Shown piece after piece: positions 1 to 9,617 of a stretch of 64,000 nt of DNA. Below the pieces are notes generated by a model. It was given only the letters and a program-made list of their open reading frames with translations, had not been told where the DNA came from and made no database searches. Made by a program: the position numbers and the translations under genes. Within the stretch, counting starts at the first letter, position 1. Each line of letters starts with the position of its first letter. Origin of the DNA: JADJGC01 sp964576925 (lineage in GTDB: Bacteria; Zixibacteria; MSB-5A5; CAIYYT01); the NCBI GenBank assembly GCA_964576925.1, contig CAZNWJ010000002.1, positions 248,001-312,000 on the forward strand, read 5' to 3'.

Positions 1-2
1 AA

Positions 3-3000
3 GACTCGGTGCGCGTAATTCTGTTCGATGTGTTCGGAATCACCGGCTCAACCGACGGATTCTACTCTGGCGGAGCGCCAAATCCCGACCATCCGATCAG
101 CGAAGGAATCTCATACGTTGGCTACCTCTGTGGCGACAATAACCGCTTCACTCTCGGGACCGCCGACTGGATAATCGGTACCGGTCCTGATTCCTACTTT
201 GGCGTGGCCAATGAATCACCATTCCGCGCAGTGCTTTATGGGTGCGAGCTCACCTGTATGTTGTGGTACGGAACTGGTAGTCATCAATTGTTAGTCAACT
301 CCATCGAGTGGGCCGTCGCCGGGCCTGGTTGGCTTTCGGTTGCACCCGGATCAGATACTGTTCTTTCGAACAAGTCTCGAGATGTCATCGTAACCTTCAA
401 TTCCGAGAAACTCCCCGGCGGGGATTATGCGGCCGAAATCCTGGTGAGCAGCAACGATCCGGATGAGCCGTTGGTCACAGTGGCGGCGCACCTCGTCGTC
501 GTGGGCGCTCCCGACATCTCGCTTTCGGACGTTGCGCTCAATCTCGGCACGGTGATCATCGGCGCAGATAGCGCCGACACGATTGACATTCTTAATGACG
601 GGACCGAGCCCCTTACGATCACGCTGACGGTTGAGAATACGGCATTCGGCATCCCCCTTGGTAGTTTTATGATTGAACCTGGGGAGAATGCTGCCCTGCC
701 TGTAACCTTCACACCAATTGCGCCGGGACCGACATCCGGTTCTCTGCGATTCGTCACTGATGACCCCGATGAAAGCGATATCCGTATCGAGCTGAGCGGC
801 ACAGGTATCGAGCCGCCGGTGATCACGGTGGCACCGCTGACAATTCAGGACAGCCTGCTTAGTTTCGAAACGTCGACGCACTTGTTGACCGTGGCAAATA
901 GCGGCGTTGCCGATCTGTATTGGCGAATTGAAATCGAGGATTCGTCGGAGGCGGAGTTGCTTGATTTCAGTCCGCCCTACTCAACGTCGCGGGCGCCAGC
1001 TGCCAAGGAGGCAGACTTCGGGCCAACGTTCCAGGCGCCGCAGCCTTCCGAGCTGCACACTTTTGCGGGAAGGTTCGGCTCCCCGTCTGAATCGCCGGTT
1101 GTTCAAGACAATGAGCCGCTTGAACAGGTTCTGGAATCACTCAACGAGGAGTTTCTCTCGGTTACTGCCCGGATTCCCAATCGCTACGACTTCAGCGAGG
1201 GAGTCACCAACTACTACATCAGTGACGGGGGCGACGACATGTATGACGGCGGAAACTATCTTGAAACGGAATTTGGCGGGTGGATTAGTTATTCCGACGA
1301 TGCGGTCGTGCCGTCATCATACCTCGGCAACATGGGCCGGTACTTCACGCGAAAGTACCCGGGGCTCTGGGTCTTTGTCGCAGACTTCGACGGACCGAGG
1401 ACATTGACGATCAACGGCAACCTTGGCGCGGATGGCGGGGGGTTGGTCGATGGAGCCGTGATTGAGCTCGCGCTCGGCGGGAAGAACTTTCTGGGATTCA
1501 TCAAGCGCGTCTACGACGCAGGCAATCCATCAGTTAATCATCTCGTCATTGTTGAATCAACACCAGACGTCGCTCATACGTTTTCGACTTACTCCAATGA
1601 TGACTATCACTCGGTTTACAATCTGCCGACAAGCGCCCGAGTCTACTACTTGCTATACGCCGGATCAGGCGGGAGCTACATCGACAACGATGAGACAATC
1701 GCCATCATGGAAGCCTTCTTGAAGGCGGCTGGTCTCGGACCAGGCTTCGTGTCGGTTGACCCCGACGCCGGTATCGTCGTCGCCGGCAGTTCTGAGTCAA
1801 TTTCTGTAAATTTCAATTCTGATGATCTGTTTGGCGGAATGTATGCGGCCAGCCTCCGAGTGTTCTCCAACGACCCGGCCAACGCAGAAATCGCGGTTGC
1901 AGCGTCTTTGTACGTCACCGGGGTGCCTCGCATTGAAGTCTCTCGCGACTCGCTGGACTTCGCTCGTGTTTTCGTCGGGCAGTCGGCGTTGGACACGATC
2001 ACCGTCGCCAACACCGGTACCGATACACTCATCATTGCCGATTGCAGCGTGGCCGATGCGGACTTCACCGCTTCGCCCGTGGCGTTGTTGCTGCCGCCGG
2101 ACTCCCAAACCGTGGTAACGATCGTATACGCGCCGACGACCTCTGGATCGCACAACACCGAACTAGTGCTGCACAGCAACGATTTCACCGACAGCGTGCA
2201 CGTCTTACAGCTGTTCGCCACGGCTGAGTATCCACCGATCCTCGGCATTGATCCCAGCTCGTTTCTTGATAGCCTGATGTCGGGCGACTCCGTACAACAC
2301 AGCTTGACGATCAGCAATGCCGGCGTTGCTGATCTCGTGTGGGACCTCGAGATTGAAGAAACTGGAAGTAGTATGGTAATGGCATCGCATTCTGCCGTTT
2401 TCTCAGCATCACGCCCGACTGACCCCAAAGTTTCTGATTCGATTTCTGCGCGGCAGCGACCCGACGAGAGTGATATCTTCTCCTCTTCGGCGCGAGGAAC
2501 CGGGATGCAGCCCGGTGACCGCGATATGGATTCCGTAAGCCTGGAATTCGTACTCGCCGCCCTCGACGCAGATCACGAGCAGGTCGCCGGCCGCATTCCC
2601 AATCGCTATGACTTTTCTGAAGGGGAAAGCGGTTACTACATCTACGACGGCGGCGACAATATGTACAACTATGGCAATTACCTGGGCACCAGCAGCTACT
2701 GGGGAATTCCTTATTCTGAAGGAGTCGTTATCTCCTCGTATGCTTTCGGCTCGGGAAGTCGCTACTTCACTCGCAAGTACCCCGGGCTTTGGGTGCTGGC
2801 AGCCGATACGCGGGCCATGCCCTATTTCGATATCGGAGGCTCACTGGGCGCTGGCGGCAGCGGGGCTGTCGATGGGTCATTGCTTCAGGTCGAAGCCAAC
2901 GGAAAGACCTTCTCCGGAATTGTAAAACGTGTGTACGGGGCCGGAACACCGTCGGTCAACCATCTAATCATCATCGACCAGTCGGAGACCTTCGGATACG

Positions 3001-6000
3001 GTTACTCCACGTACTCGGGCGATGACTACCACTTCGTCGACCAGATTCAGTTTACGCAAAGACTCTACTACTTATTGTTCGCCGGCAGCCAGGGAGCATA
3101 CGTTGATGACGCCGCTATGCTCTCGATCATGAAGTCATTTCTTCATGTCACTGAGGGCGCGTCAAGCTTCATTGCCGTTACACCCGAGTCCGGAACCACG
3201 CCGGGCGGATCGACTTCGGAAATCACAGTGACACTTGAGGCGGCCGAACTAATCGTCGGCAATTACTCGGGTGAGATAAGAATCGTGAACAACGATCCGC
3301 TCAATTCCGAACCGGTTGTGCCAGTGGCACTGCATGTTACTGGCGTGCCCTCCCTCATCGTCTCATCCGACAGCGTAGATGTCGGTGACCTCTTTGTCGG
3401 ACAGACCAGATTCGATTCGTTGTTGGTGACCAATCTCGGAACAGACACACTCAAGGTGACATCAATGACCTCCACCGATGCGGCTTTTACAGCAACGCCG
3501 CTCGCTTTTGAGTTGTTTCCGGAGCAATCGCAGTCGGTGCTGCTGAGATTCCAGCCCTCGGCGGCAGGGTCTTATGATGTCAACCTGACGATCCACAACA
3601 ATGACCCCAATGACAGCGCGCACGTTGTGACCTTGCTGGGATATGCTGAGATGCCCCCGATCATTGGCGTTCAGCCCGATTCACTCTTAGACACCCTGCT
3701 CTCCGGAGAATCGGCCGCACAGACTTTGACGATCTCGAATACCGGTGTGGCCGATCTCAGTTGGCACGCAGTCCTGACCTGGGCAGATTTTTCTTCAATC
3801 CTCGCGGTCAGTCCCCGTTTCGCTGCGAGCGGACAGGCCGCCCAGGATAAAAATTCTCCGATGTACACGCCCCAGCGCCCGCCAACTGACCGGCTCTATC
3901 TCTCGCCCCCGCAGTCTGGACCTCAAAGCGACGCGGCCACAAATCGAGGTCAGAGCACACTTGAAGGAATCCGCGCAGCCCTCGAATCTGGATATGTCTC
4001 GATTAGTTCACAAATTCCGAATCGCTTTGACTTTAGTGAGGGTGAATCCGGTGACGCAATTGTGGACGGCGGGAATGACATGTACGATTGGGGGAACTCT
4101 CTCTCGAGCGGACTCGGAGGGTACCTCGAATACACCAATGGGCCGATCCTCTCCAGCCCCTACCTGGGAACAGACGGCCGCTATTTCACTCGCAAGTATC
4201 CCGGCTTGTTCGTGTGCGTCGCCGACTTGGATTCAGTCGAGTACTTCCAGGTCAGCGGCAATCTTGGGGCCGATAATCTTGGCTTGGTCGATGGTTCGAC
4301 TATCGGTCTCAATGTCCTGGGTAGAGAATACCTTGTCTTTGTCAAGAGGGTTTACAACGCGTACGACCCGTCGGTTAATCACTTGTTTATCCTTGAGGCG
4401 CGCGCCGGTCTTGCGCATGAGTTTGCGAATGTTACTGACGATGACTACCACCGCGTGACCGGGCTGGCAACATCCGGCAGGCTCCACTACCTGCTTTTTG
4501 CGGGTTCCGATGGATCGTACATCGACGACCAGCACTGCATCAACATCGCGGACGCTTACGTTCGCGCCGCGCGGCTGGCACCGGGCTTTGTGACCATCTC
4601 GCCCGAAAGCGGTGTCACTCAGGCAGGTTCGAGCTCGGAGGTACAGGTGAGCCTCGACGCCGACGACGCCTTGTGCGGGCTATACAGGGCGGCGATTGAA
4701 GTCGAGAGCAATGATCCGATCACTCCGGAAGTCTCGATTCCCGTCTCGCTCGTCGTCATCGGCGTCCCACAAATTGCCGTTTCCAGCGACACGATCAATT
4801 TCGGAACCGGATTCGTCGGCGGCCTCTTGTCGCAATCCGTTGCGATCACGAACGTGGGCACCGATTCGCTGGAGGTCTTTGCGATTGAATCCGACCTGGA
4901 ATCTATGACGATAACGCCTTCCAGCTTCACGCTTCCAATTGATGGCCGTCAAGTGGTCAGCGTTTCGCTGCAGCCGACCGAGGCAGACTCGATCCGTGGC
5001 ATTGTCACCATCCACAGTAACGACGCGAACGACGCGTCCCACGAAGTGCAGGTGCTCGGACAAGTTGTGCTTCCGCCTGAAATTGCGGTCGATCCGGATA
5101 GTCTCTTTTTTGACTTGTTGGCCGGTCAAAGCGACAGCGCCGAGCTGACGATCAGCAATGGCGGCTACTCGCCCCTGGAGTTTTCGATCAGAACGCGCGC
5201 CGCGGCTGCCCTTCCGGCACGTTCGATCAACCAGGCGACGAACTGGAACTACGCTCCTGACGTCACGGCCGGTGGTCCTGCGCCCCCCGATGTTGTCTTG
5301 TGGCGAACCCCGGAGTATCGTGCCGACAGGTCGTCGGGAGCAGTGCCGCTCCTTCTCGTGCAGGACGCGCTACCGTGGGGCGGCGCCGCCAATGAAGAGG
5401 TACTCGCCTCATTGGGAATTGCCTATGATCGCATTAACTCCGGTTCCCTTGCTCTGACCGACCTCTCTGAGTATCAGGTGGTGCTCGTTGCCGGAGACCA
5501 GCCGCATAGTTTTTACGAGGAACTGCGTGCAGTCTCAGCCCGGATCAACGATTTCGTCGCCTCCGGTGGTATTCTTGAGTTTCACGCTTGCGCCGGCTGG
5601 AACGGTGGTAGCCCGGAAGGACTGGTTTTGCCGGGAGGAGCACTGGTCGTCCATGACTACTGGCATTCTTACTATTATCACTATGTTATCGAGCCATCCC
5701 ATGCGCTGGCCGCGGGTCTGGGCAGTCCCTTCTACGGCTACTTCACGAACGACTTCAGAATCGATCTCTTGCCTCCGGGTGCCAACAAAATCATCACCGG
5801 AAATTATGATTACGTCAACGAACTGGCTGAGTATTCGTTCGGCTCCGGCCGAGTCATCGTCTCATCCTTGATGCTCGAGTATGGCTATATCTACTCCAGT
5901 CTACCGGGGGTCGTGCTCTTGAATATGATCTCCTACAGCGTTCGTGGCCAATTCGTGCCCTGGTTGAGCGTCGATCCGGGCAGTGGGACTGTCGTTCCCG

Positions 6001-7220
6001 ATTCCAGTCTAGCGGTCAGCGTCAACGTGGCTACCACCGGTCTGGGAACCGGTGAGCATCAAGCGGAACTTGTGGTGATGAGCAACGACCCGCTGGCAGG
6101 TTCAGTTGTCATCCCGGTCGGACTCAGCGTCGAGGGCCGAGCAGCAATTGATGTCGAACCGACAGAGATAGACTTTGGCAATTCGTTGGTTGGCCATTGG
6201 AAGAACCGCTGGCTGCTCGTCATTTCGATCGGTAGTGAAATCCTTTCTGTTAGTTCGATTTCGGTTGGTGGCTCGAGTTTTGTCACCTCCGATGACCACC
6301 TCACGGTACCGCCGGGAGTTACTGCCGAGATCACGATTAGTTTTTATCCAGATCAACTCGGCGATTTCGTGGACACACTTCGGATTGAGTGCAATGACCC
6401 CGAAAATCCCGTTGTGTTGGTACCACTCAGCGGCCGCGGCGTCGACGAGGTCACGGCGCCCGATACCTGCCGTTTCTATGTTCGCTTCCCGGACGAAATC
6501 TTGCCCGATTCCGGGCTATGCGATACGATCCGGGTTGGCTGTCGGCAGGTAGTGCCGATCATCATTGAAGGTGACTCGATTGCTGTTCCGATTTACTACT
6601 GGGGCGATGTTGCACTGGGCGGATTCTCGCTGGGCTTTTTTTACAGCTCCGATTACATTGAATTCTCCTCTTGGAGTACCCAAGGCGGTATCATCCCGGT
6701 TGCTTCCTCTTCGCTAAATCTGGTTGCGCCACGTCCCGCTGATAACCAGGTTTTGCTTGGATGGCTTGATCTTTCAGGAGGACAGTATTCGATTCCTAGG
6801 ATCACTGAGCCGGTAGCCCAATTACTCGGTACACTTTATCTGAAGATCCTCGGTGGCGCGCCGGCGCATACGATCGATCTCGACTCGGTTTTTGTGCCGC
6901 CAGCCGGAGTATGGGCGACAATCAAGGCCCACGGCACACTGCCATTGGAGATCAGTCCCCTTTACGACGACTGCGGCTTGCATGACATCTACCTGGGGAT
7001 GATTCCGGAAGGGAACTGCGGGGATACTGATGGCAACGACATCGTGAACATTTCCGACGCCGTCTTCTTGATCAACTATGTCTTTGGCGGTGGACCCGCG
7101 CCGAATCCGCATGAGAACGGCGACGTAGACTGCAATGGAATCATCACGATTTCGGACGCAGTCTTCCTGATCAGCTACGTCTTCGGCGGTGGACCCGTGC
7201 CCTGCGCGGCGTGCCAGTAG
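3..7220 (+). CDS. Giant secreted Ig-repeat protein with C-terminal paired dockerin (5' end outside window)
   Basis: The frame is open to the left edge and shows no signal peptide, so the start is probably outside the window; 2403 residues follow the first in-frame GTG at 9. Five blocks of Ig-like/ASH (choice-of-anchor D type) domains begin near residues 108, 580, 1053, 1527 and 1985. Three copies of a ~190-residue module starting with IPNRYDFSEG-like sequence (from residues ~388, 862, 1335) sit between them. A fourth insertion (~1774-1981) resembles a ThuA/glutamine-amidotransferase-like flavodoxin fold. The C-terminus (~2336-2403) has two dockerin-like EF-hand repeats (DTDGND...NISDAVFLINYVFGGG and a second copy). 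Likely a secreted or cell-surface protein; its activity is unknown. The module family was not recognised. Confidence 0.85.
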   Translation, partial: DSVRVILFDVFGITGSTDGFYSGGAPNPDHPISEGISYVGYLCGDNNRFTLGTADWIIGTGPDSYFGVANESPFRAVLYGCELTCMLWYGTGSHQLLVNSIEWAVAGPGWLSVAPGSDTVLSNKSRDVIVTFNSEKLPGGDYAAEILVSSNDPDEPLVTVAAHLVVVGAPDISLSDVALNLGTVIIGADSADTIDILNDGTEPLTITLTVENTAFGIPLGSFMIEPGENAALPVTFTPIAPGPTSGSLRFVTDDPDESDIRIELSGTGIEPPVITVAPLTIQDSLLSFETSTHLLTVANSGVADLYWRIEIEDSSEAELLDFSPPYSTSRAPAAKEADFGPTFQAPQPSELHTFAGRFGSPSESPVVQDNEPLEQVLESLNEEFLSVTARIPNRYDFSEGVTNYYISDGGDDMYDGGNYLETEFGGWISYSDDAVVPSSYLGNMGRYFTRKYPGLWVFVADFDGPRTLTINGNLGADGGGLVDGAVIELALGGKNFLGFIKRVYDAGNPSVNHLVIVESTPDVAHTFSTYSNDDYHSVYNLPTSARVYYLLYAGSGGSYIDNDETIAIMEAFLKAAGLGPGFVSVDPDAGIVVAGSSESISVNFNSDDLFGGMYAASLRVFSNDPANAEIAVAASLYVTGVPRIEVSRDSLDFARVFVGQSALDTITVANTGTDTLIIADCSVADADFTASPVALLLPPDSQTVVTIVYAPTTSGSHNTELVLHSNDFTDSVHVLQLFATAEYPPILGIDPSSFLDSLMSGDSVQHSLTISNAGVADLVWDLEIEETGSSMVMASHSAVFSASRPTDPKVSDSISARQRPDESDIFSSSARGTGMQPGDRDMDSVSLEFVLAALDADHEQVAGRIPNRYDFSEGESGYYIYDGGDNMYNYGNYLGTSSYWGIPYSEGVVISSYAFGSGSRYFTRKYPGLWVLAADTRAMPYFDIGGSLGAGGSGAVDGSLLQVEANGKTFSGIVKRVYGAGTPSVNHLIIIDQSETFGYGYSTYSGDDYHFVDQIQFTQRLYYLLFAGSQGAYVDDAAMLSIMKSFLHVTEGASSFIAVTPESGTTPGGSTSEITVTLEAAELIVGNYSGEIRIVNNDPLNSEPVVPVALHVTGVPSLIVSSDSVDVGDLFVGQTRFDSLLVTNLGTDTLKVTSMTSTDAAFTATPLAFELFPEQSQSVLLRFQPSAAGSYDVNLTIHNNDPNDSAHVVTLLGYAEMPPIIGVQPDSLLDTLLSGESAAQTLTISNTGVADLSWHAVLTWADFSSILAVSPRFAASGQAAQDKNSPMYTPQRPPTDRLYLSPPQSGPQSDAATNRGQSTLEGIRAALESGYVSISSQIPNRFDFSEGESGDAIVDGGNDMYDWGNSLSSGLGGYLEYTNGPILSSPYLGTDGRYFTRKYPGLFVCVADLDSVEYFQVSGNLGADNLGLVDGSTIGLNVLGREYLVFVKRVYNAYDPSVNHLFILEARAGLAHEFANVTDDDYHRVTGLATSGRLHYLLFAGSDGSYIDDQHCINIADAYVRAARLAPGFVTISPESGVTQAGSSSEVQVSLDADDALCGLYRAAIEVESNDPITPEVSIPVSLVVIGVPQIAVSSDTINFGTGFVGGLLSQSVAITNVGTDSLEVFAIESDLESMTITPSSFTLPIDGRQVVSVSLQPTEADSIRGIVTIHSNDANDASHEVQVLGQVVLPPEIAVDPDSLFFDLLAGQSDSAELTISNGGYSPLEFSIRTRAAAALPARSINQATNWNYAPDVTAGGPAPPDVVLWRTPEYRADRSSGAVPLLLVQDALPWGGAANEEVLASLGIAYDRINSGSLALTDLSEYQVVLVAGDQPHSFYEELRAVSARINDFVASGGILEFHACAGWNGGSPEGLVLPGGALVVHDYWHSYYYHYVIEPSHALAAGLGSPFYGYFTNDFRIDLLPPGANKIITGNYDYVNELAEYSFGSGRVIVSSLMLEYGYIYSSLPGVVLLNMISYSVRGQFVPWLSVDPGSGTVVPDSSLAVSVNVATTGLGTGEHQAELVVMSNDPLAGSVVIPVGLSVEGRAAIDVEPTEIDFGNSLVGHWKNRWLLVISIGSEILSVSSISVGGSSFVTSDDHLTVPPGVTAEITISFYPDQLGDFVDTLRIECNDPENPVVLVPLSGRGVDEVTAPDTCRFYVRFPDEILPDSGLCDTIRVGCRQVVPIIIEGDSIAVPIYYWGDVALGGFSLGFFYSSDYIEFSSWSTQGGIIPVASSSLNLVAPRPADNQVLLGWLDLSGGQYSIPRITEPVAQLLGTLYLKILGGAPAHTIDLDSVFVPPAGVWATIKAHGTLPLEISPLYDDCGLHDIYLGMIPEGNCGDTDGNDIVNISDAVFLINYVFGGGPAPNPHENGDVDCNGIITISDAVFLISYVFGGGPVPCAACQ
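1170..2591 (+). repeat. Repeat unit 1 of the giant Ig protein (~474 codons)
   Basis: The unit runs from the first IPNRYDFSEG motif to the base before the second (1170 to 2592, exactly 474 codons). It holds one ~190-residue module, a set of Ig-like domains and a Ser/Pro-rich linker. The protein motifs FTRKYPGL, KRVY, PSVNHL and DDYH recur in each copy, but the DNA has diverged, so this is an old intragenic duplication. Confidence 0.85.
2592..4010 (+). repeat. Repeat unit 2 of the giant Ig protein (473 codons)
   Basis: The second copy runs from IPNRYDFSEGESGYY to the base before the third copy (2592 to 4011, 473 codons). It has the same order of module, Ig-like domains (ending in an ISNTGVADLSW motif) and variable linker as unit 1. 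Confidence 0.85.
4011..5330 (+). repeat. Repeat unit 3 of the giant Ig protein
   Basis: The third copy begins at IPNRFDFSEG and carries the same FTRKYPGL, KRVY, PSVNHL and DDYH landmarks, followed by Ig-like domains. After this unit the inserted module changes type, from the IPNR module to an amidotransferase-like fold (roughly 5330-5950). The right boundary is approximate. Confidence 0.75.
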
Positions 7221-7242
7221 CTCCCAATTGAACCATGCAACG

Positions 7243-7270
7243 CGACCGGGAGCAAGATAGCTCCCGGTCG
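7243..7270 (+). terminator. Hairpin after the giant protein gene
   Basis: A perfect 11-bp inverted repeat (cgaccgggagc / gctcccggtcg) with a 6-nt loop lies 23 bp after the stop codon. No T-run follows on the plus strand, so it may be an end-stabilising hairpin or a weak terminator. From 7271 to 7398 I see nothing else supportable. Confidence 0.5.
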
Positions 7271-7398
7271 TCCCGGTGGATATCGGTGAAAAAGCTCACG
7301 CGCGATTGGCCGCAGGTTGCTTGCAGATTGACGGCGCAAGTCTCTTGACTTGCCGCCGACCGCCTCCGCTTGCAGTGCGGCTACCCGTGCAAACAATA

Positions 7399-7429
7399 GA
7401 GCCCTTGAAGACATTGAACTTCAAGGGCT
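7399..7429 (-). terminator. Candidate intrinsic terminator of the tRNA gene
   Basis: An 11-bp inverted repeat (agcccttgaag 7400-7410 / cttcaagggct 7419-7429) with an 8-nt loop starts 7 bp past the tRNA 3' end. Read on the minus strand it is followed by CTATTGTTT, a modest U-rich tail. Confidence 0.6.
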
Positions 7430-7435
7430 TAAGTT

Positions 7436-7512
<77 letters not shown>

Positions 7513-7521
7513 ATCACGACC

Positions 7522-7550
7522 TCTATAACCAAACCGGCTGACGAAGTCAA
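7522..7550 (-). promoter_or_regulatory. Sigma70-type promoter of tRNA-fMet
   Basis: On the minus strand TTGACT (7545-7550) is followed after exactly 17 bp by TATAGA (7522-7527). The predicted start would be a few bases upstream of the tRNA 5' end at 7512. This is close to the housekeeping consensus. Confidence 0.75.
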
Positions 7551-7667
7551 GCGAATTAAGACTTGTGCGAGAAGAATAACGATCGAAGCCGCTGCGCTGT
7601 CTGCAAAGAGGCGGAGTGAACCAGAGCAGGATTCATTCGAGACTTGTTCTGGCGCAACGATCGCTGT

Positions 7668-8513
7668 ATGTTGCGCGCGATGCATGTTGACGAACAGCGA
7701 CCCGACGATGTAAGACGCGCCAACTACGCGGGAAAGATATATCCTGCAGATCCGGTCACATTAAGCGAGCGTCTTGAACAACGGATTCTCGCAACCACGC
7801 GACCACCAGAGGCGAAGGGAGATATTCGGTCGATTGTCACGCCCTTCAGCATCGACTGGTATCGCGAGCCGATCGAGTTGGGTGCGCTGCGAGCGCTGAA
7901 TCGCCACAACTACTCAACCGTCATTATCGTGGCGACGGCGCAGAGTTCGTTCTTTGATTTCGCGTCGATCTACAACGGCGGCGCCTACGATACACCTCTG
8001 GGCCGCGTGTTCCTCGATCTTGAATTGTGTCACAAACTGGCGAATCTTCACCCGGCAGTTAGGATTTCAGACCGCGGCCACGGCGGCGGCAAGGACGCTG
8101 AATTCGCGATCGAAGCGCTTCTTCCCTGGCTCCAGAAATTGCTCGGCAATTTCCGTCTGGTGCCGATTGTCGCCGGTTCCGATAGCCTCGAAATCGCTAC
8201 CGGTCTCGGCGAAGTTCTGGCGCACCCCGACGCGCGCGAGACACTGGTGATTGCCTGCACTCAGATTGAATTGGGTAGCAACGATTCGGAATCGGCGCGA
8301 AGGTGGATGCGCGTAGAAGCTGCATTTTCGTCCGGGGAATATCGCACCATGGCGGATCTGTTCGCTAGTGCGATGCCACCCGGGCTGGCGGGGATGCTGG
8401 CTTTAGCCTATGCGTACGGCCGGCGCGGGTCGCCGCGCACGACCGCGATCGAAACGCCTCTCGCCGGTGCCGGGATCTTCAAGTCTTACGTCCAGCTTTC
8501 CAACCGGGCTTAG
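7668..8513 (+). CDS. Divergent Memo-family (AmmeMemoRadiSam protein B-like) protein
   Basis: The protein resembles the Memo/extradiol-dioxygenase-like fold: an N-terminal R-x-A-x-YAGK-x-YPAD motif, a central block of hydrophobic strands, LLPWLQKLLGNFRLVPIVAG (usual form QLPFLQ...VPI) and a C-terminal AGAGIF-like end. The usual metal-site signatures are not visible. Where HAGY is expected there is TPFSID, the double-His loop reads ATAQSS, and the SSDxSHY-like segment reads CTQIELGS. It is therefore probably a non-metal or redesigned homologue. An in-frame TTG exists at 7644, but ATG 7668 or 7680 is a more likely start. It overlaps the convergent kinase gene by 4 bp. The family call is moderate. 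Confidence 0.6.
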   Translation: MLRAMHVDEQRPDDVRRANYAGKIYPADPVTLSERLEQRILATTRPPEAKGDIRSIVTPFSIDWYREPIELGALRALNRHNYSTVIIVATAQSSFFDFASIYNGGAYDTPLGRVFLDLELCHKLANLHPAVRISDRGHGGGKDAEFAIEALLPWLQKLLGNFRLVPIVAGSDSLEIATGLGEVLAHPDARETLVIACTQIELGSNDSESARRWMRVEAAFSSGEYRTMADLFASAMPPGLAGMLALAYAYGRRGSPRTTAIETPLAGAGIFKSYVQLSNRA

Positions 8514-9481
8514 CGAATCAAGTCTTCCCGATCAAGGCGTGCCCCGACCTTGGTCACAATGGCTGCCGCGGTGCGCGCGCCGATCATGGCGGATGTCGTC
8601 AGGTCAAACCCGAGAGTCAGTCCGCGTAGAACGCCCGCTGCGAACAGGTCACCCGCGCCCGTGGTGTCAACTACTTTGCTCAGCGACAGGGCCGGTGTCT
8701 GGCGAACGCTGCCATCGTGCGCGACTATTGCACCGGCTCCACCACAGGTCAAACAGACCGAATCGACCCGCGAAGCGATCTGCCTGACGGCCATCTGCGG
8801 ATCTTGAAATCCAGTGATCTCTTCCGACTCACGCTCGTTGAGGAACAGCAGATCAACGTAATCGGTCAACAAACGGGAAAAGTCATCGCGGAAACGCCCC
8901 ACCAGCCAGGCATCGGAGAACGAAAAAGCGATACGCACTTGATGGCGTTTGGCTGCATCCATGGCGTGGAGCGCAGCGCGACGCGCCCTCTCTGAATCCC
9001 AGAGATAGCCCTCCACATAGAGGTACTGCGACTGCTGCAACGCGTCGATGTGAATGTCGGAGTCGCTCAGTTGCGTCGAAGCGCCCAGGAAGGTCAGCAT
9101 CGAGCGTTCTGCATCCGGGGTCACGAAGCTGACACAAGAACCGGTCGGGAGCTGGTCCGGCTCGACGAAGAACTCGATCCCAGCCTCAGCGAGGTTATCT
9201 CGATAGAATTTACCAAGGTCGTCACCGCCGACTTTGCCCGAAAAGCAAGCGGCGCCACCGAGAGTCGCAAGACCGGTGATGGTATTAGCCGCCGAACCAC
9301 CACTGCACATCTTGACTTCGTGGGCGTGAAAACCCTCGAGCGTCTCGTGCGCAGGAGTTTTGACGAGGGTCATGATTCCCTTGCCGATGCCCTTGTCGAT
9401 CAGGAATTGGTCATCAACAAACGACAAGTAATCGACCAGCGCGTTGCCGATACCGTAGACATCAAATCTTCGCGAGTTCAT
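8510..9481 (-). CDS. PfkB-family carbohydrate/nucleoside kinase (adenosine kinase-like)
   Basis: A ribokinase/PfkB kinase of 323 residues, normal for the family. The substrate-binding glycine motif is at 61-66 (GGSAAN), and the catalytic/anion-hole signature DTTGAGD is at 272-278 with Asp278 as the expected base. It should phosphorylate a sugar or nucleoside hydroxyl with ATP in the cytoplasm. The overall layout (GNALVDYL start, short lid) resembles the bacterial group annotated as adenosine kinase, but the substrate cannot be fixed from sequence. A GAGGAG Shine-Dalgarno lies just before ATG 9481. A possible promoter TTGCCC-N17-TATTGT is further upstream on the minus strand. Confidence 0.88.
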   Translation of the reverse strand: MNSRRFDVYGIGNALVDYLSFVDDQFLIDKGIGKGIMTLVKTPAHETLEGFHAHEVKMCSGGSAANTITGLATLGGAACFSGKVGGDDLGKFYRDNLAEAGIEFFVEPDQLPTGSCVSFVTPDAERSMLTFLGASTQLSDSDIHIDALQQSQYLYVEGYLWDSERARRAALHAMDAAKRHQVRIAFSFSDAWLVGRFRDDFSRLLTDYVDLLFLNERESEEITGFQDPQMAVRQIASRVDSVCLTCGGAGAIVAHDGSVRQTPALSLSKVVDTTGAGDLFAAGVLRGLTLGFDLTTSAMIGARTAAAIVTKVGARLDREDLIR

Positions 9482-9564
9482 AGGCTCCTCAAAATTGCTG
9501 GGACAATAATAGAACCGGGAGATTCGGGCAAGCCATAATCCGCCGACTGGAGGAACGACTTAGC

Positions 9565-9593
9565 TTGACTCAGGCAGACACGCGGACTACTTT
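9565..9593 (+). promoter_or_regulatory. Candidate promoter for dprA
   Basis: TTGACT (9565-9570) and TACTTT (9588-9593) are 17 bp apart, 25 bp before the dprA start. The -35 is good and the -10 weak. Confidence 0.4.
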
Positions 9594-9617
9594 AGCCTGT
9601 CCTATGTTGGAAAACGA

